NCBI GenBank assembly: GCA_023391335.1
Contig: JAEWBG010000066.1
Coordinates: forward strand, 1 to 32,672
From: Pseudomonadota bacterium
Lineage (GTDB): Bacteria; Pseudomonadota; Gammaproteobacteria; Steroidobacterales; Steroidobacteraceae
DNA length: 32,672 nucleotides
Direction of reading: 5' to 3'
Shown here: positions 1 through 8,326 of the stretch, piece after piece
How positions within the stretch are numbered: the first letter of the stretch is position 1
Layout of the letters: every line of letters starts with the position of its first letter
Translations under genes and position numbers: made by a program
Notes under the pieces: model-generated
What the model was told of the DNA's origin: nothing
Seen by the model: only the letters and a program-made list of their open reading frames with translations
Database searches by the model: none

Positions 1-35
1 CAATAACTTACACGGGTTGCCGCTCGGATGGCCGG

Positions 36-95
36 CGAGAAACGATCGCGTCTTGCCCGAAGTCCCGCTTCGAGCTGCGCCACGATCGTTTCTCG
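36..95. repeat. Long inverted repeat (13-bp arms) with nested inner hairpin
   Basis: Perfect 13-base arms at 36-48 and 83-95 (CGAGAAACGATCG and its complement) enclose 34 bases. A second small stem, CGAAG/CTTCG (58-62 and 68-72), sits inside. No T run follows on either strand, so it is not a typical intrinsic terminator. It lies downstream of the FNT gene's stop codon and could be a structured RNA end, a palindromic intergenic repeat or a protein site. Confidence 0.6.
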
Positions 96-145
96 TCGAT
101 CCATCAGAGCGACAACGCGGCTCACAAGGGATTTTGAGATAGGTT

Positions 146-961
146 CTAGACATCCTTCCCCTTCTCCCCCGCAACAACCTGCGCATAGTTGATCGTCGCG
201 ACGAGTAATACACCGCCAATGATGTTGCCCATCAAAGTCGGGACGATGAAGCCGGTTAGAACCTCGCCCCAACTTGTTTGATTCGCCGCGGCGAGGGTGA
301 ATGCATCGACGGCGCCCGCAATGATGTGGCTGAAGTGTCCGAGGCCGACGACGTAGGTGATGATGATGATCACGGCGACGCGGGCGGACTCTGCGAATGG
401 AAGCAACCAAACCATCAACGCAATGAGCCAGCCCGCGAAGATGGCTCGAAGGAAGGTGCTCGCGAATCCATATTGCATGGACTTGCGACCGAGCTCGATG
501 AAGCTATCGCGAACGTCAGGATCGAACGCGTTGGTCTTCGCGGCGACGAATCCCATGATCATCGCGCCGACGATGTTGGCGATGAACACGATCGACCACA
601 GGCGACCCACGTTGCGAAGCGTGCGTGGATCGCGTTTGGTAAGTAACGGCAAAATCGGCGTGAGCGTGTTTTCTGTGAACAACTGTTGTCGACCGAGCAC
701 GACGATCAGAAATCCGATGCTGTATCCCAGTTTGCTGACGAGTTCGGTCCACTGCGCATGCGGAAGATATGTCGTGAGGAGTCCTTCGGTGATCATCGAA
801 AACGACATCGATAGGCCCGCGGCGAGACCGGACCACCAAAGCGCTGGCGAGGATCGTTCGAGCTCCTCTTCGCCCTCGCGCTCGATGGCTTGATACACAA
901 TCCATCCGCTCGGCGATTGCCGCTCTTCGGCTTGCTGTTCCTTGTCCGGCTCTTCGCTCAC
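146..961 (-). CDS. Formate/nitrite transporter (FNT) family protein, YfdC-like
   Basis: A 271-residue inner-membrane protein of the FNT (FocA/NirC) superfamily, pentameric channels for small monovalent anions. The charged N-terminal tail (about 1-40), the six hydrophobic segments and the block LGRQQLFTENTLTPILPLL match my memory of E. coli YfdC better than FocA or NirC. YfdC's substrate is not well established, so formate or nitrite transport should not be assumed. The ATG at 961 is the first in-frame start and keeps the acidic tail usual in this subgroup. It is divergent from the kbp-like gene, with about 130 bp between them. No formate or nitrite metabolism gene is nearby. The family call is firm; the substrate is unknown. 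Confidence 0.9.
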   Translation of the reverse strand: MSEEPDKEQQAEERQSPSGWIVYQAIEREGEEELERSSPALWWSGLAAGLSMSFSMITEGLLTTYLPHAQWTELVSKLGYSIGFLIVVLGRQQLFTENTLTPILPLLTKRDPRTLRNVGRLWSIVFIANIVGAMIMGFVAAKTNAFDPDVRDSFIELGRKSMQYGFASTFLRAIFAGWLIALMVWLLPFAESARVAVIIIITYVVGLGHFSHIIAGAVDAFTLAAANQTSWGEVLTGFIVPTLMGNIIGGVLLVATINYAQVVAGEKGKDV

Positions 962-1000
962 TTTGATGCTCTGCGCAGCGCTTTTGGATGCAACGCAGCG

Positions 1001-1025
1001 GGAGCGAGGCTTTGTTCCTCGCTCC
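1001..1025. other. Hairpin in the divergent FNT/kbp intergenic region
   Basis: Arms GGAGCGAGG (1001-1009) and CCTCGCTCC (1017-1025) form a 9-bp stem with a 7-base loop. It lies between the divergent starts at 961 and 1093, so it falls in either leader or near either promoter. No T tract follows. It could be an operator or an mRNA leader stem; nothing else identifies it. Confidence 0.4.
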
Positions 1026-1092
1026 GCATGTAAATGGAACCCTTGTGTGAGAAGGACGTTGGTCCACTGCTTTTTACATGATGGAGGCGACC

Positions 1093-1632
1093 ATGAGTCT
1101 TATGACCTTTGTGAAAGAAGCGGGCGAACGCATCCTGAGCAATGCGCGTGCTGCAGTTCAGTTGCACCCGGGTAGTCAAGCACATGAATCGAATGCTGCT
1201 GCGCCTCAAAGTGCGCCGTCGTCTGCGGCCAAAGCGGTATCGCAGACTGATGCGGCAGGCGAGGCGATCATCAACTACATTCGTGTGCAGAACCTCGAAG
1301 TGGACGACTTGCAAGTGAGTTTCGATGCTCCGACTTCGACGGTGAAGGTGAGCGGGGTCGCGAAGGACCAAGCGACCAAGGAGAAGTTGATCTTGTGCTG
1401 CGGAAATATAGAGGGTGTCGAGAAAGTCGACGATCACTTGCAGGTTAAAGAGTCGGCACCAGAGGCTCAGTACCATGCTGTGGTGCGAGGCGAGACGCTG
1501 TCGGCAATTGCGAAGCAGTACTACGGCAACGCGAACAAGTACATGACGATCTTCGAAGCGAACAAGCCGATGCTCAAGGATCCGAACAAGATCTATCCGG
1601 GGCAGTTGCTGCGCATCCCGAAATTGTCGTGA
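1093..1632 (+). CDS. kbp: BON-LysM protein, potassium-binding protein Kbp (YgaU) homologue
   Basis: A soluble 179-residue protein. It has an N-terminal MSLMTFVKEAGERI block, then a BON domain (about 60-125, with the central VSGVAKDQATKEKLILCCGNIEGVEKVDD), then a C-terminal LysM domain (about 130-179) ending in the typical NKIYPGQLLRIP. Order and motifs match E. coli YgaU/Kbp, a cytoplasmic K+-binding protein needed for growth in high potassium. No signal peptide is visible, which fits. An in-frame ATG lies at 1078, but I choose 1093 because GGAGG at 1083-1087 is well spaced before it and the protein then begins as in YgaU. A low-complexity Ala/Ser/Gln linker (about 15-50) makes it longer than the roughly 149-residue E. 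coli protein. Confidence 0.88.
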   Translation: MSLMTFVKEAGERILSNARAAVQLHPGSQAHESNAAAPQSAPSSAAKAVSQTDAAGEAIINYIRVQNLEVDDLQVSFDAPTSTVKVSGVAKDQATKEKLILCCGNIEGVEKVDDHLQVKESAPEAQYHAVVRGETLSAIAKQYYGNANKYMTIFEANKPMLKDPNKIYPGQLLRIPKLS

Positions 1633-1695
1633 CGGATCACGAGACGGACGATATCGGTAAAAGATGTTCCGGGTAGCAGCACGAAGTGGCAAATG

Positions 1696-1722
1696 GCACG
1701 GCTCGGAATTCGCGAGCCGTGC
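1696..1722 (+). terminator. Candidate terminator or palindrome after kbp
   Basis: A 10-bp stem, GCACGGCTCG with CGAGCCGTGC, with a 7-base loop, 64 bases after the kbp stop. The sequence after it (AGCTTATAGTTG) has no strong T run, so termination by this stem is uncertain. It also lies upstream of the thioesterase start at 1822. Confidence 0.4.
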
Positions 1723-1821
1723 AGCTTATAGTTGTCGATGTCTCATCCAGCGTGACGCGCAACACGTACACGGGCTACGATCGCTCACCTCCTCACTTGC
1801 TCACCCTTTCACTCATCCCCG

Positions 1822-2376
1822 ATGTACCCATGGCTCCGAATGGCAAAGGCCGGGCTCGACACCAAAGGCAAACCGCGAGTGCCGCTGCTTTCAACGACTC
1901 GTGTGTGGTTGCGCATCTGGCCGAACGATCTCGATTTCAATCTGCACGTAAATAACGGCCGCTATCTCACGCTCGCTGACATCGGGCGGATGCATTGGTT
2001 TGCGCGAACTGGAATGTGGGCCGTGGCGCGCGAGGAGAAGGCATTCCCCGTCGTGGGCGATGCGATCGCGAAGTTCCGCCGCGAAGTCAGAGGCTTTCAG
2101 AAGTTCTGTGTCGAATCCCGGATGCTCGGTTGGGACCACCGCTGGGGATTTCTTGAACATCGTTTTGTCCGCGAGGGACGAGTGGTCGGCGTCGTTGCGA
2201 TTCGCGGCGTGTTCAAAGGCCCTGCTGGCGCGGTGGAGCCTCGCGTGCTCCTCGCGAAGCTTGGCGTGAATGTCGAGTCGCCGCCACTACCCGAATGGAT
2301 CGTGGACTGGAGTCGCGGTTGCGATGCGATGAGTCAGTTGCTGCGCGAGGAAGAGCAGGCGCGTGGGCTTCGGTAG
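1822..2376 (+). CDS. Hot-dog fold acyl-CoA thioesterase-like protein (THEM6-like)
   Basis: A 184-residue protein of the 4HBT/THEM6-type thioesterase group. The diagnostic stretch is WPNDLDFNLHVNNGRYLTLADIGR (about 33-56), containing the Asp and the HVNN..YL pattern of the 4-hydroxybenzoyl-CoA thioesterase fold. It is followed by FRREVRGFQKFCVESRMLGWD and a strand-rich C-terminal half. Such enzymes hydrolyse acyl-CoA thioesters; the acyl substrate cannot be read from sequence. The start at 1822 (MYPWLRM) is kept because relatives begin with a similar hydrophobic N-terminus; an internal ATG at 1840 is possible. No clear Shine-Dalgarno is visible. It is a single gene, unlinked to an evident fatty-acid or aromatic pathway. 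Confidence 0.75.
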   Translation: MYPWLRMAKAGLDTKGKPRVPLLSTTRVWLRIWPNDLDFNLHVNNGRYLTLADIGRMHWFARTGMWAVAREEKAFPVVGDAIAKFRREVRGFQKFCVESRMLGWDHRWGFLEHRFVREGRVVGVVAIRGVFKGPAGAVEPRVLLAKLGVNVESPPLPEWIVDWSRGCDAMSQLLREEEQARGLR

Positions 2377-2378
2377 AG

Positions 2379-2511
2379 ACGTGAAGAAGTGATGAAGTGA
2401 AAGCGGGACGCGTGAACCGCGGAGCACATCTCTAAATGGGCGCTCACACACACAGTCATAAGCCACGACGTTCGCGCGCAGGGCGCTTTCACTTCATCAC
2501 CACATCACTTT
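2379..2511. repeat. Inverted-repeat intergenic element with GTGATGAAGTGAAAGCG-type arms
   Basis: Perfect 15-base inverted arms at 2391-2405 and 2484-2498 (GATGAAGTGAAAGCG and complement) are separated by 78 bases. Complementarity extends imperfectly outwards (GTGAAGAAGT versus GTGATGTGGT). It fills the gap between convergent genes, so it may terminate both. Similar purine-rich arms recur at 29644-29676, suggesting a small dispersed element. Confidence 0.55.
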
Positions 2512-2514
2512 CTG

Positions 2515-4146
2515 CTACTGGTACCCATACAGTTTTACGCGCTGAATCTGAAATCGATCCGCTTCGAACAGCAAGCGTCGGCCCTGGTGTGTTTGATCCC
2601 CATTCAACAGACGGCCAGCTTGCCAATGACCGTCTTTGAATTCGCCTTCCCACACCTTGTCGAACCCGACAAAGCCGCGGCCGTCATGTGGGCCTACTGC
2701 GATCGAGAGGCCTGATCCGACGACGTAGTACTCATCGCGATCGATCTGCACGATCAGTACGCCGTGAGCAGCAATGTTCTGCTGATCGCGGGGTGACCAG
2801 GGATAAACGAATTCCACTTTGAACGCGTGGTCGCCAAGAACGATGGTTTGCGGCGAGTCATCCACTTTGCCGTCGAACGAGACGGGCGGTCGCGCAGCGC
2901 GAATCGATCCCTTGCGTTGTGCTTCCAAAATCACCGGCGTGAGCTGTTCGAGCAGCGTGTACGCCTGCTCGATACGAGCCTGGCCTTCGCTCGTCGCGTT
3001 CTCGATCGAGAATGGGCTATAGCCGATCGCGCGATGCGCGCCGATCGCAAGCAATGCATCGGCCGTGCTCTCCGGTCTGCCCGCGTTGTTCGCTTCGGGA
3101 ATAAAGAGTGCATTGTCCTTGCGATCGTAGTGAGCCATGAGCTCAGAAAAATTGGGGAAATAGATGTCAGGGGAGATCATGTCGATCGAGGGCGCGCCGG
3201 CCTTCCAGACATCGATCAAATGAGGCACCGCACCGCCGCTCGGATATTTGCCGGGCGGATATGCGGGCCGATTCAGCGCCACGTTGACATACATCGGCAG
3301 GTCGTACGTGTGTTTGCCTGCGGCTGTCACCGTCTCAACGTACTTGGCATATTGCCAAGCCATGAAAACTTCTTCTCCGGCCGCCTCGCTGCCAAAGAGT
3401 TCTTTCCATGAGCCTTTGGTCTTTGATCCATGCTGTTCCCAAAGTGTTCGCAGCGCAGGCACGAGCCGTTCGCGGTTGTTCGATAGATACGTGGTGAGCT
3501 GAGCAGGCACAGCGCCCGAAAACAGCCGATCTGCAGCGCTGCCGTGTTCGCGCGGGCTCGGCAAGAAGCCGACTTCGTTCTCAACCTGAATCATCAACAC
3601 CGTCTTGTCAGCGTCGAATTTCCGCAAGTGCGACATCAAAGCGGCAAATGCCTTTGCATCGGCGCCCCAGTTGTTGGGTTCGAGGGCGGACAGAATTTCT
3701 TGGCTGCGACCGTCTTCGGCTTTTGCGCGCGGGAATCGGCGTTGATCTCGTTTCACCCACGTCGGTACGTAGGTCGACATGCTGTTCTTCCAGCTCCCGA
3801 ACCAAAGCAATACGAGGTGCATGTCTGCAGCACGCGCATCGCGAATCAGCCCATCCACAGATGCGAAATCAAACTGCCCCTCAGTCGGCTCGATGAGTTC
3901 CCAGTAGACAGGCGCAAGCACCGTATTCAGATGCATTGCTTTGAGCTTGTGCCAATAGGGACGCAGGTAGTCGAGGTTCGAAGCGCTCGAATTTCCCAAC
4001 TCTCCGCCACGAATCAGGAATGGGCTGCCATTGACGATGAGCTGTGTTGCATCTCCCGTCTTACGTAGCTGCGGCAGAGGTGTTTCCGCAAACGTCGCAG
4101 TGCTCGCGAGGAGTGAGGTCAACAACAGTCCGAGTAGGAGTCGCAT
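2515..4146 (-). CDS. Secreted glycoside hydrolase, GH35-like with DUF5597-type C-terminus
   Basis: A 543-residue enzyme starting with a signal peptide (MRLLLGLLLTSLLASTATFA, cleaved near residue 20). The body is a TIM-barrel beta-galactosidase-like catalytic domain: LIVNGSPFLIRGGELGNSS, then VLAPVYWELIEPTEGQFDF, then MIQVENEVG, where the Glu after Asn is the expected acid/base, and FIPEANN, where Glu is the likely nucleophile. A beta-rich C-terminal domain of the DUF5597 kind follows. It probably acts in the periplasm or outside the cell on terminal beta-galactosides of plant-type glycans. The ATG at 4146 is preferred over an upstream in-frame TTG (4155) because it gives a clean signal peptide. 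No TonB receptor or sugar transporter is adjacent, so the substrate remains open. Confidence 0.85.
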   Translation of the reverse strand: MRLLLGLLLTSLLASTATFAETPLPQLRKTGDATQLIVNGSPFLIRGGELGNSSASNLDYLRPYWHKLKAMHLNTVLAPVYWELIEPTEGQFDFASVDGLIRDARAADMHLVLLWFGSWKNSMSTYVPTWVKRDQRRFPRAKAEDGRSQEILSALEPNNWGADAKAFAALMSHLRKFDADKTVLMIQVENEVGFLPSPREHGSAADRLFSGAVPAQLTTYLSNNRERLVPALRTLWEQHGSKTKGSWKELFGSEAAGEEVFMAWQYAKYVETVTAAGKHTYDLPMYVNVALNRPAYPPGKYPSGGAVPHLIDVWKAGAPSIDMISPDIYFPNFSELMAHYDRKDNALFIPEANNAGRPESTADALLAIGAHRAIGYSPFSIENATSEGQARIEQAYTLLEQLTPVILEAQRKGSIRAARPPVSFDGKVDDSPQTIVLGDHAFKVEFVYPWSPRDQQNIAAHGVLIVQIDRDEYYVVGSGLSIAVGPHDGRGFVGFDKVWEGEFKDGHWQAGRLLNGDQTHQGRRLLFEADRFQIQRVKLYGYQ

Positions 4147-4318
4147 CGTTGTCAAAAATCCGGGCCGGCAGAGGCGTGAATTATGCAGGGCGCGAGCACG
4201 TTTGACAGTCTCGCAACCGTTATTGCCTGAGATGAAATCATCATGAAATGTCTGTCAGGGATGCAACCTCTTGACGCGTTCTCAATCCGAGCATGGAGCG
4301 TCCCAGGGGATAGGGCTC

Positions 4319-4942
4319 ATGATCGAGCAGAACGCAAGACGGACGATTGCCGCGCTGGTATTGATGGGCCACGTGCTCGTCTTGCTATTGCTCGATGAAC
4401 TGATTCGGGAAAAGCCGCCAATTGCGGGCGACGTTCGCAACCCGATTCTGTTTTTTGTGTGGCCTGCCGTTAGCGAGCGGGTACCGGAAAAGAGATCGAA
4501 TCCGAGTACACAACGTCCGTCTCGCGACCATTCCATTCGGCTTGCGCCGCCATCGGTTCCCCAAGTCGAGGAGCCTGCGTCCGCAACGATCCCCAGAATC
4601 GACTGGACGAGTGAAGCAACCCAAGCGGCACGCTCTGCGATTGAATCGCAGCAGAGCGCTGAATCACAAAAGTTCTCGCAGGCTCAGAAAGACAAGCCGA
4701 AGAAGACATGCGCGAGACCGAGGCCGCCCCAATGGAGGCCGGAGCTACCGAAGTACGGATTCGCAGGTGGGCTACCGTTTATGCGATTCCATGATGATCG
4801 TTGCATCTTCCTGCTGGTCTTCGTCGGTTGCGGCTTTGGCGCCAAGCCGCAGGCCGACGGTCATCTCTTCGACAAGATGAACATCTATCCCAACGATAGC
4901 TCAGTCCCAGATTTGGATGAGTGCGACGAAAGCGAGGACTAG
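4319..4942 (+). CDS. Hypothetical single-pass membrane protein with TonB-like N-terminus
   Basis: I do not recognise a named family. The protein (207 residues) has one N-terminal membrane segment (about 8-25, TIAALVLMGHVLVLLLLDEL). A proline, serine and charge-rich linker follows, then a short C-terminal part ending in an acidic tail (DLDECDESED). That N-terminal layout is common to TonB/energy-transducer-like orphans, but the TonB C-terminal domain is absent. A second hydrophobic patch (CIFLLVFVGCGFG, about residue 160-172) could be membrane-associated. The ATG at 4319 is preceded by AGGGG; an upstream TTG (4271) is less likely. It is convergent with the next gene, with stops 6 bases apart. 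Confidence 0.6.
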   Translation: MIEQNARRTIAALVLMGHVLVLLLLDELIREKPPIAGDVRNPILFFVWPAVSERVPEKRSNPSTQRPSRDHSIRLAPPSVPQVEEPASATIPRIDWTSEATQAARSAIESQQSAESQKFSQAQKDKPKKTCARPRPPQWRPELPKYGFAGGLPFMRFHDDRCIFLLVFVGCGFGAKPQADGHLFDKMNIYPNDSSVPDLDECDESED

Positions 4943-4948
4943 CGGCAG

Positions 4949-5845
4949 TCATCCTGATTGCAGAACCATCCATACTCGATCGAAGTTTCCTTGCGCTGCA
5001 TCCGTTTGCTTGATCCAGAAATAGAGAAGTCCGCCGTCTTCCCACATCATCTGCAAGTCATCGTCGGTGTCGAGCTGTAAGAGCAAGTGCCATTGGGCAG
5101 CTTCTCGTGTGGCGTCCCGATATTCGTTGCTGCCTTCATCTGCGTACGTCAGTCCTCGTAACGCAAGTTCTGACTCTAGCTCCATGTTGTCGTTCTGTTC
5201 TGGAACCGGGTATCCGAACATCTGATGTCGAGGATGGCCCTTGAAGGGCGCGTCCTGCGCGGCCAGCAACGTTTCGAATTCCTCGTTTGTTGGCTCTCGT
5301 CCGTTCATCACTCGTTCTTCGCTGGGTAAGCTTTCGATTCTCCGGAACGTCACGTTAGTCCGAGGGAAGACTCGCATTTCCCGAGAGCCACTGCTAGGCG
5401 CCGTGAGCGTTGAGCGTTCTGCGCGCGAATAAATCACACGCCAAGAGCCTCGTTCGGTGGGTTCGTCTCCTAGTTCTGGATCTCCTGAGGCGTGAAAGAA
5501 GTAGAGTTGACCATGCGTGGGGAACCACGGCTCTCGCAAAGCTGCAGCCACTTCGGAAAGATCCATCTGCGCCAGGAACGTCATTGGGCTGCCTTGCCAG
5601 CTCGGCCATTTGAAATCCGGCGGGACTCGCGGATCACCGCCAATCCAACTCGAGCGATCTTCTTGCGTATGTTCGAGATGAAGAGCGGGCCGCGCCTGCT
5701 GACGTGCTTCTTCCAGAACCGCTTTGCTTAGGCCGACCGCGCGCGCGAATTGCTGGGTCCTATCAAGGGGATGGATTCTCGAGTAGCTGGTCAGGACCAG
5801 CACTACCAGCAAACCCACGATGATATAGGCAGGTTGCGTTCGCAT
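4949..5845 (-). CDS. YwqG/DUF1963 family protein with N-terminal membrane anchor
   Basis: A 298-residue protein. A single hydrophobic segment (about 7-20) at the N-terminus suggests anchoring or export. The rest matches the YwqG (DUF1963) family: SWIGGDPRVPPDFKWPSWQGSPMTFLAQMDLSE (about 65-97), GQLYFFHA, a middle HQMFGYP, and the terminal WHLLLQLDTDDD...MWEDGGLLYFWI...GNFDRVWMVLQS. The biochemical role of the family is unknown to me. Many members are cytoplasmic, so the N-terminal anchor is a variation. It is a lone gene between the convergent 4319-4942 gene and the efflux pump 69 bp downstream. Confidence 0.8.
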   Translation of the reverse strand: MRTQPAYIIVGLLVVLVLTSYSRIHPLDRTQQFARAVGLSKAVLEEARQQARPALHLEHTQEDRSSWIGGDPRVPPDFKWPSWQGSPMTFLAQMDLSEVAAALREPWFPTHGQLYFFHASGDPELGDEPTERGSWRVIYSRAERSTLTAPSSGSREMRVFPRTNVTFRRIESLPSEERVMNGREPTNEEFETLLAAQDAPFKGHPRHQMFGYPVPEQNDNMELESELALRGLTYADEGSNEYRDATREAAQWHLLLQLDTDDDLQMMWEDGGLLYFWIKQTDAAQGNFDRVWMVLQSG

Positions 5846-5914
5846 CCGATCGGGTTGCAGTACTAGACCGCGCTATTCTTACATGTGATCGGTGTCGCGA
5901 GCACATTGGCGTTT

Positions 5915-7462
5915 TCAATGCATCGCATCTGCACTCGCCGGCCCGCCTACTGTGGCCCGTTGGGGCTTACGGATGAGCAGCAGCAAAGGCATCGCCAGAA
6001 TCGTCAGGTACATCATCAATGAGAAGTCCTGCAGATAGGACACCATTGCGGCCTGTCGCGTGACTTCTGCGTTCAACACGGCGAGCCCCACTGGCGAATG
6101 CGGATCCCATAATTGCGGGACGGACTGCAACGCGGGATTTGCTGCGGTTACGGATGTCGCAATTTCCGCATGAGCGCGTGCAGTGTTCCGCGTGAGCATC
6201 GCCTGCACGATGGAAATACCGACGCTACTGCCGATGTTACGCAGCAAGCTAAAGATCGGCGTGCCATCGTTACGCAAGTTTGCTGGCAGTGTGGCGAAGG
6301 CAGCGGCGCTGAGCGGCACGAACGTGAAACCGATGCCTAAGCCTTGAATGAATCCTGACTCGATGACGAGCCAGCTATCCATGTCCAACGACATGTGCGT
6401 CATTTGGTAGAGCGCAAAGGCGGTTAGTGCAAAGCCCACTGCCATGATGGCGCGCGCGTCGACTCGATTCGTGATTCTTCCGACCACCATCATCGCGAGC
6501 ATCGTTCCGATGCCGCGAGGCGCAGTCACCTCGCCCGTGTAGATGACCGGATAGTCGAGCAACCCCTGCAAGAATGTCGGTAGCAGCGCCATCGTCGCGT
6601 ACAAGATCATGCCGACGATGAACGCAAGTACGATGCCGGTAACGAAATTGCGGTCGCGCAGCAGCTTCAGATTGAAGAACGAGGAGCCATGTACTGTGGC
6701 TGTGTGCGCGGCGAAGAAAGTAAACGCGACGAGTGCGCCGATGGCTTCGATACAGATTTCGGGCGAGTTGAACCAATCCTTCAGTTCGCCGCGATCCAAG
6801 AACATCTGCAGGAAGCCGATCGCCAAGCTCAGCGTGATGAATCCGAATACGTCGAGCCGCGAACTCGGCGGCCGATTTTCAGGCAAGTAACGCAAGATGC
6901 CGATGAAGGCGAAGATGCCGACAGGCAAGTTGATATAAAACACCCAGCGCCAATCCATGTTCTCGGTCAGCCACCCCCCGAGCAGCGGACCTAAGATCGG
7001 TCCCACCATAATGCCCGCACCCCAGATTGCCATCGCTTGGCCGACTTTCTCGCGCGGATTGATATCGAGCAGCACTGCTTGCGACAAAGGGACGAGCGCG
7101 GCACCGAAGATGCCTTGTAGCAAACGTGCAGCGACGATCTGACCGAGATTGGCGGCCATGCCGCATAGTGCGGACGCAACGGTGAACCCCGCGACCGCTA
7201 TCAAGAACACACGCCGCCGGCCGTATCGTGCACAAAGCCAGCCGGTGAGTGGCGTCGCGATTGCGGCGGCGACGATGTATGAAGTCAGGACCCACGTGAT
7301 CTGATCTTGCGAGCTCTGCAAGCTGCCTTGCATGTGAGGCAGTGCGACGTTAGCGATCGTCGTATCGAGCGCCTGCATGATCGTTGCAAGCATGATCGAC
7401 ACCGTGATCATGCCGCGATGGCGGTGGGCTTCCTCGACGGACGGGGTTTGAATCACGCTCAC
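5915..7462 (-). CDS. DHA2-family drug/proton antiporter, EmrB/QacA type
   Basis: A 515-residue major facilitator with about 14 membrane segments. It carries the DHA2 signatures: ALDTTIANVALPHM in TM1 (motif D1), LCARYGRRRVF between TM2 and TM3 (motif A), and GAGIMVGPILGPLLGGWL in TM5 (motif C, drug antiporters). It expels toxic organic compounds across the inner membrane using the proton gradient. EmrB usually works with the membrane-fusion partner EmrA and an outer-membrane channel; neither is present here. The start is GTG at 7462: a GAGGT ribosome-binding site overlaps the stop of the upstream marR, leaving 9 bases between the genes. Regulation by that MarR is inferred from the operon. Confidence 0.92.
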   Translation of the reverse strand: MSVIQTPSVEEAHRHRGMITVSIMLATIMQALDTTIANVALPHMQGSLQSSQDQITWVLTSYIVAAAIATPLTGWLCARYGRRRVFLIAVAGFTVASALCGMAANLGQIVAARLLQGIFGAALVPLSQAVLLDINPREKVGQAMAIWGAGIMVGPILGPLLGGWLTENMDWRWVFYINLPVGIFAFIGILRYLPENRPPSSRLDVFGFITLSLAIGFLQMFLDRGELKDWFNSPEICIEAIGALVAFTFFAAHTATVHGSSFFNLKLLRDRNFVTGIVLAFIVGMILYATMALLPTFLQGLLDYPVIYTGEVTAPRGIGTMLAMMVVGRITNRVDARAIMAVGFALTAFALYQMTHMSLDMDSWLVIESGFIQGLGIGFTFVPLSAAAFATLPANLRNDGTPIFSLLRNIGSSVGISIVQAMLTRNTARAHAEIATSVTAANPALQSVPQLWDPHSPVGLAVLNAEVTRQAAMVSYLQDFSLMMYLTILAMPLLLLIRKPQRATVGGPASADAMH

Positions 7463-7471
7463 GCTCGCACC

Positions 7472-7921
7472 TCAGGCAGACAGTGCGGTGAGGTTGGTGT
7501 GCGCCTGTCGCAGAGCTGCGAGGAATTCTTTCTGCTGCGCCGAGCTCAAGCCCTTGAGCGCTACTGTCTGCAACTCATCTCCCAGAGCAAGCGCGCTTTC
7601 GAGCGCTTTGCGCGCGCGTGGCAGGAGGGAAATGCAATTGGTGCGTCGGTCCGTTGCACTTGGTCGGCGGGCGATCCACTTCGCCGACTCCATGCGATCG
7701 CATAGCCGTGCGATCCCCATCGGGGTGAGGTCGAGCATCTGGGCGAGCTCCACCTGCGACGGCGGCTCATCGCCTTCGTGACGGGCAATTGCGCCCAAGA
7801 GGCGGCACTGTGCGAGGGAAAGGCCCAGCTTGCGCCGTGCCATTCGATCGAAGTGCCAGGAATACAGTCGCGCGACGTCGCGAACCAAGAAACCCAAACG
7901 GCGGTGCGGATCCATTTTCAT
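7472..7921 (-). CDS. MarR-family transcriptional regulator (efflux operon)
   Basis: A winged-helix repressor of about 149 residues if translation begins at the ATG ending at 7921 (MKMDPHRRLG). A start at 7942 adds seven residues and lies inside the tandem repeat; neither has a clear Shine-Dalgarno. The core helix-turn-helix reads SQVELAQMLDLTPMGIARLCDRMESAKWIARRPSATDRR, including the wing DRR typical of MarR/SlyA. Flanking helices form the dimer interface. It is the first gene of an operon with the EmrB-like pump. MarR proteins usually repress their own operon and release DNA when a phenolic or lipophilic ligand binds. The ligand here is unknown. Confidence 0.88.
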   Translation of the reverse strand: MKMDPHRRLGFLVRDVARLYSWHFDRMARRKLGLSLAQCRLLGAIARHEGDEPPSQVELAQMLDLTPMGIARLCDRMESAKWIARRPSATDRRTNCISLLPRARKALESALALGDELQTVALKGLSSAQQKEFLAALRQAHTNLTALSA

Positions 7922-7949
7922 AAGCACGCATATGATAAGCATGTATATG
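7920..7949. promoter_or_regulatory. Tandem 15-bp direct repeats at the marR start, likely operator
   Basis: Two adjacent 15-base copies, ATAAGCACGCATATG (7920-7934) and ATAAGCATGTATATG (7935-7949), match at 13 of 15 positions. They overlap both candidate marR start codons. AT-rich repeats at a MarR promoter are typical operator material. The direct (not inverted) arrangement is less usual for a dimeric repressor. Confidence 0.55.
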
Positions 7950-8083
7950 AATCGCGCCAGACGCGTTTCTCGGATCTAGACGATCGACATTGCCGTAGCG
8001 GGCGTTTGCCCTACAGCGTGGGAAGCGGAACGGTTGGAGTGCGGCGGCGCCGACGTCAGCGGCGCACGAGCAGGCGCGAGAGA

Positions 8084-8323
8084 TTACTTACGCTGCTGCT
8101 TGGCGAGTTGCTTACCCGAACGTTCGTTCAGGCGTTCTGTCATATCGCGGGCGAGACCCGTGACTTCCGCGAGCGTGCCGGCGCGAGTGCCGACGATGCG
8201 GTTGGTGCCCTGGACGATGATGTAGGTGTGCCAAATGCCATCGGCGCCTGGAGGCGCGGAGGTGGGGCTCACGGATTCGACGGAGAACGGCGTTTCTAAC
8301 GTTGCATGAAGAGGTGTCGCCAT
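8084..8323 (-). CDS. Small conserved-looking hypothetical protein (79 aa)
   Basis: I do not recognise the family. The 79-residue product begins MATPLHATLETPF, has a central WHTYIIVQGTNRIVGTRAGTLAEVTGLARDMTERLNER, and ends with a Lys/Gln-rich tail. The pattern of a short beta stretch followed by an amphipathic helix reads like a genuine small folded protein. No signal peptide or membrane segment is visible. The ATG lies 3 bases beyond the upstream gene's stop, with a GAGGG ribosome-binding site inside that gene's end, which supports translation as a pair. No function can be assigned from context. Confidence 0.65.
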   Translation of the reverse strand: MATPLHATLETPFSVESVSPTSAPPGADGIWHTYIIVQGTNRIVGTRAGTLAEVTGLARDMTERLNERSGKQLAKQQRK

Positions 8324-8326
8324 CTC

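Noticed and set aside
958..1692. 244-aa frame on the minus strand
   Set aside because: It lies opposite the kbp gene, which has clear homology and a ribosome-binding site.
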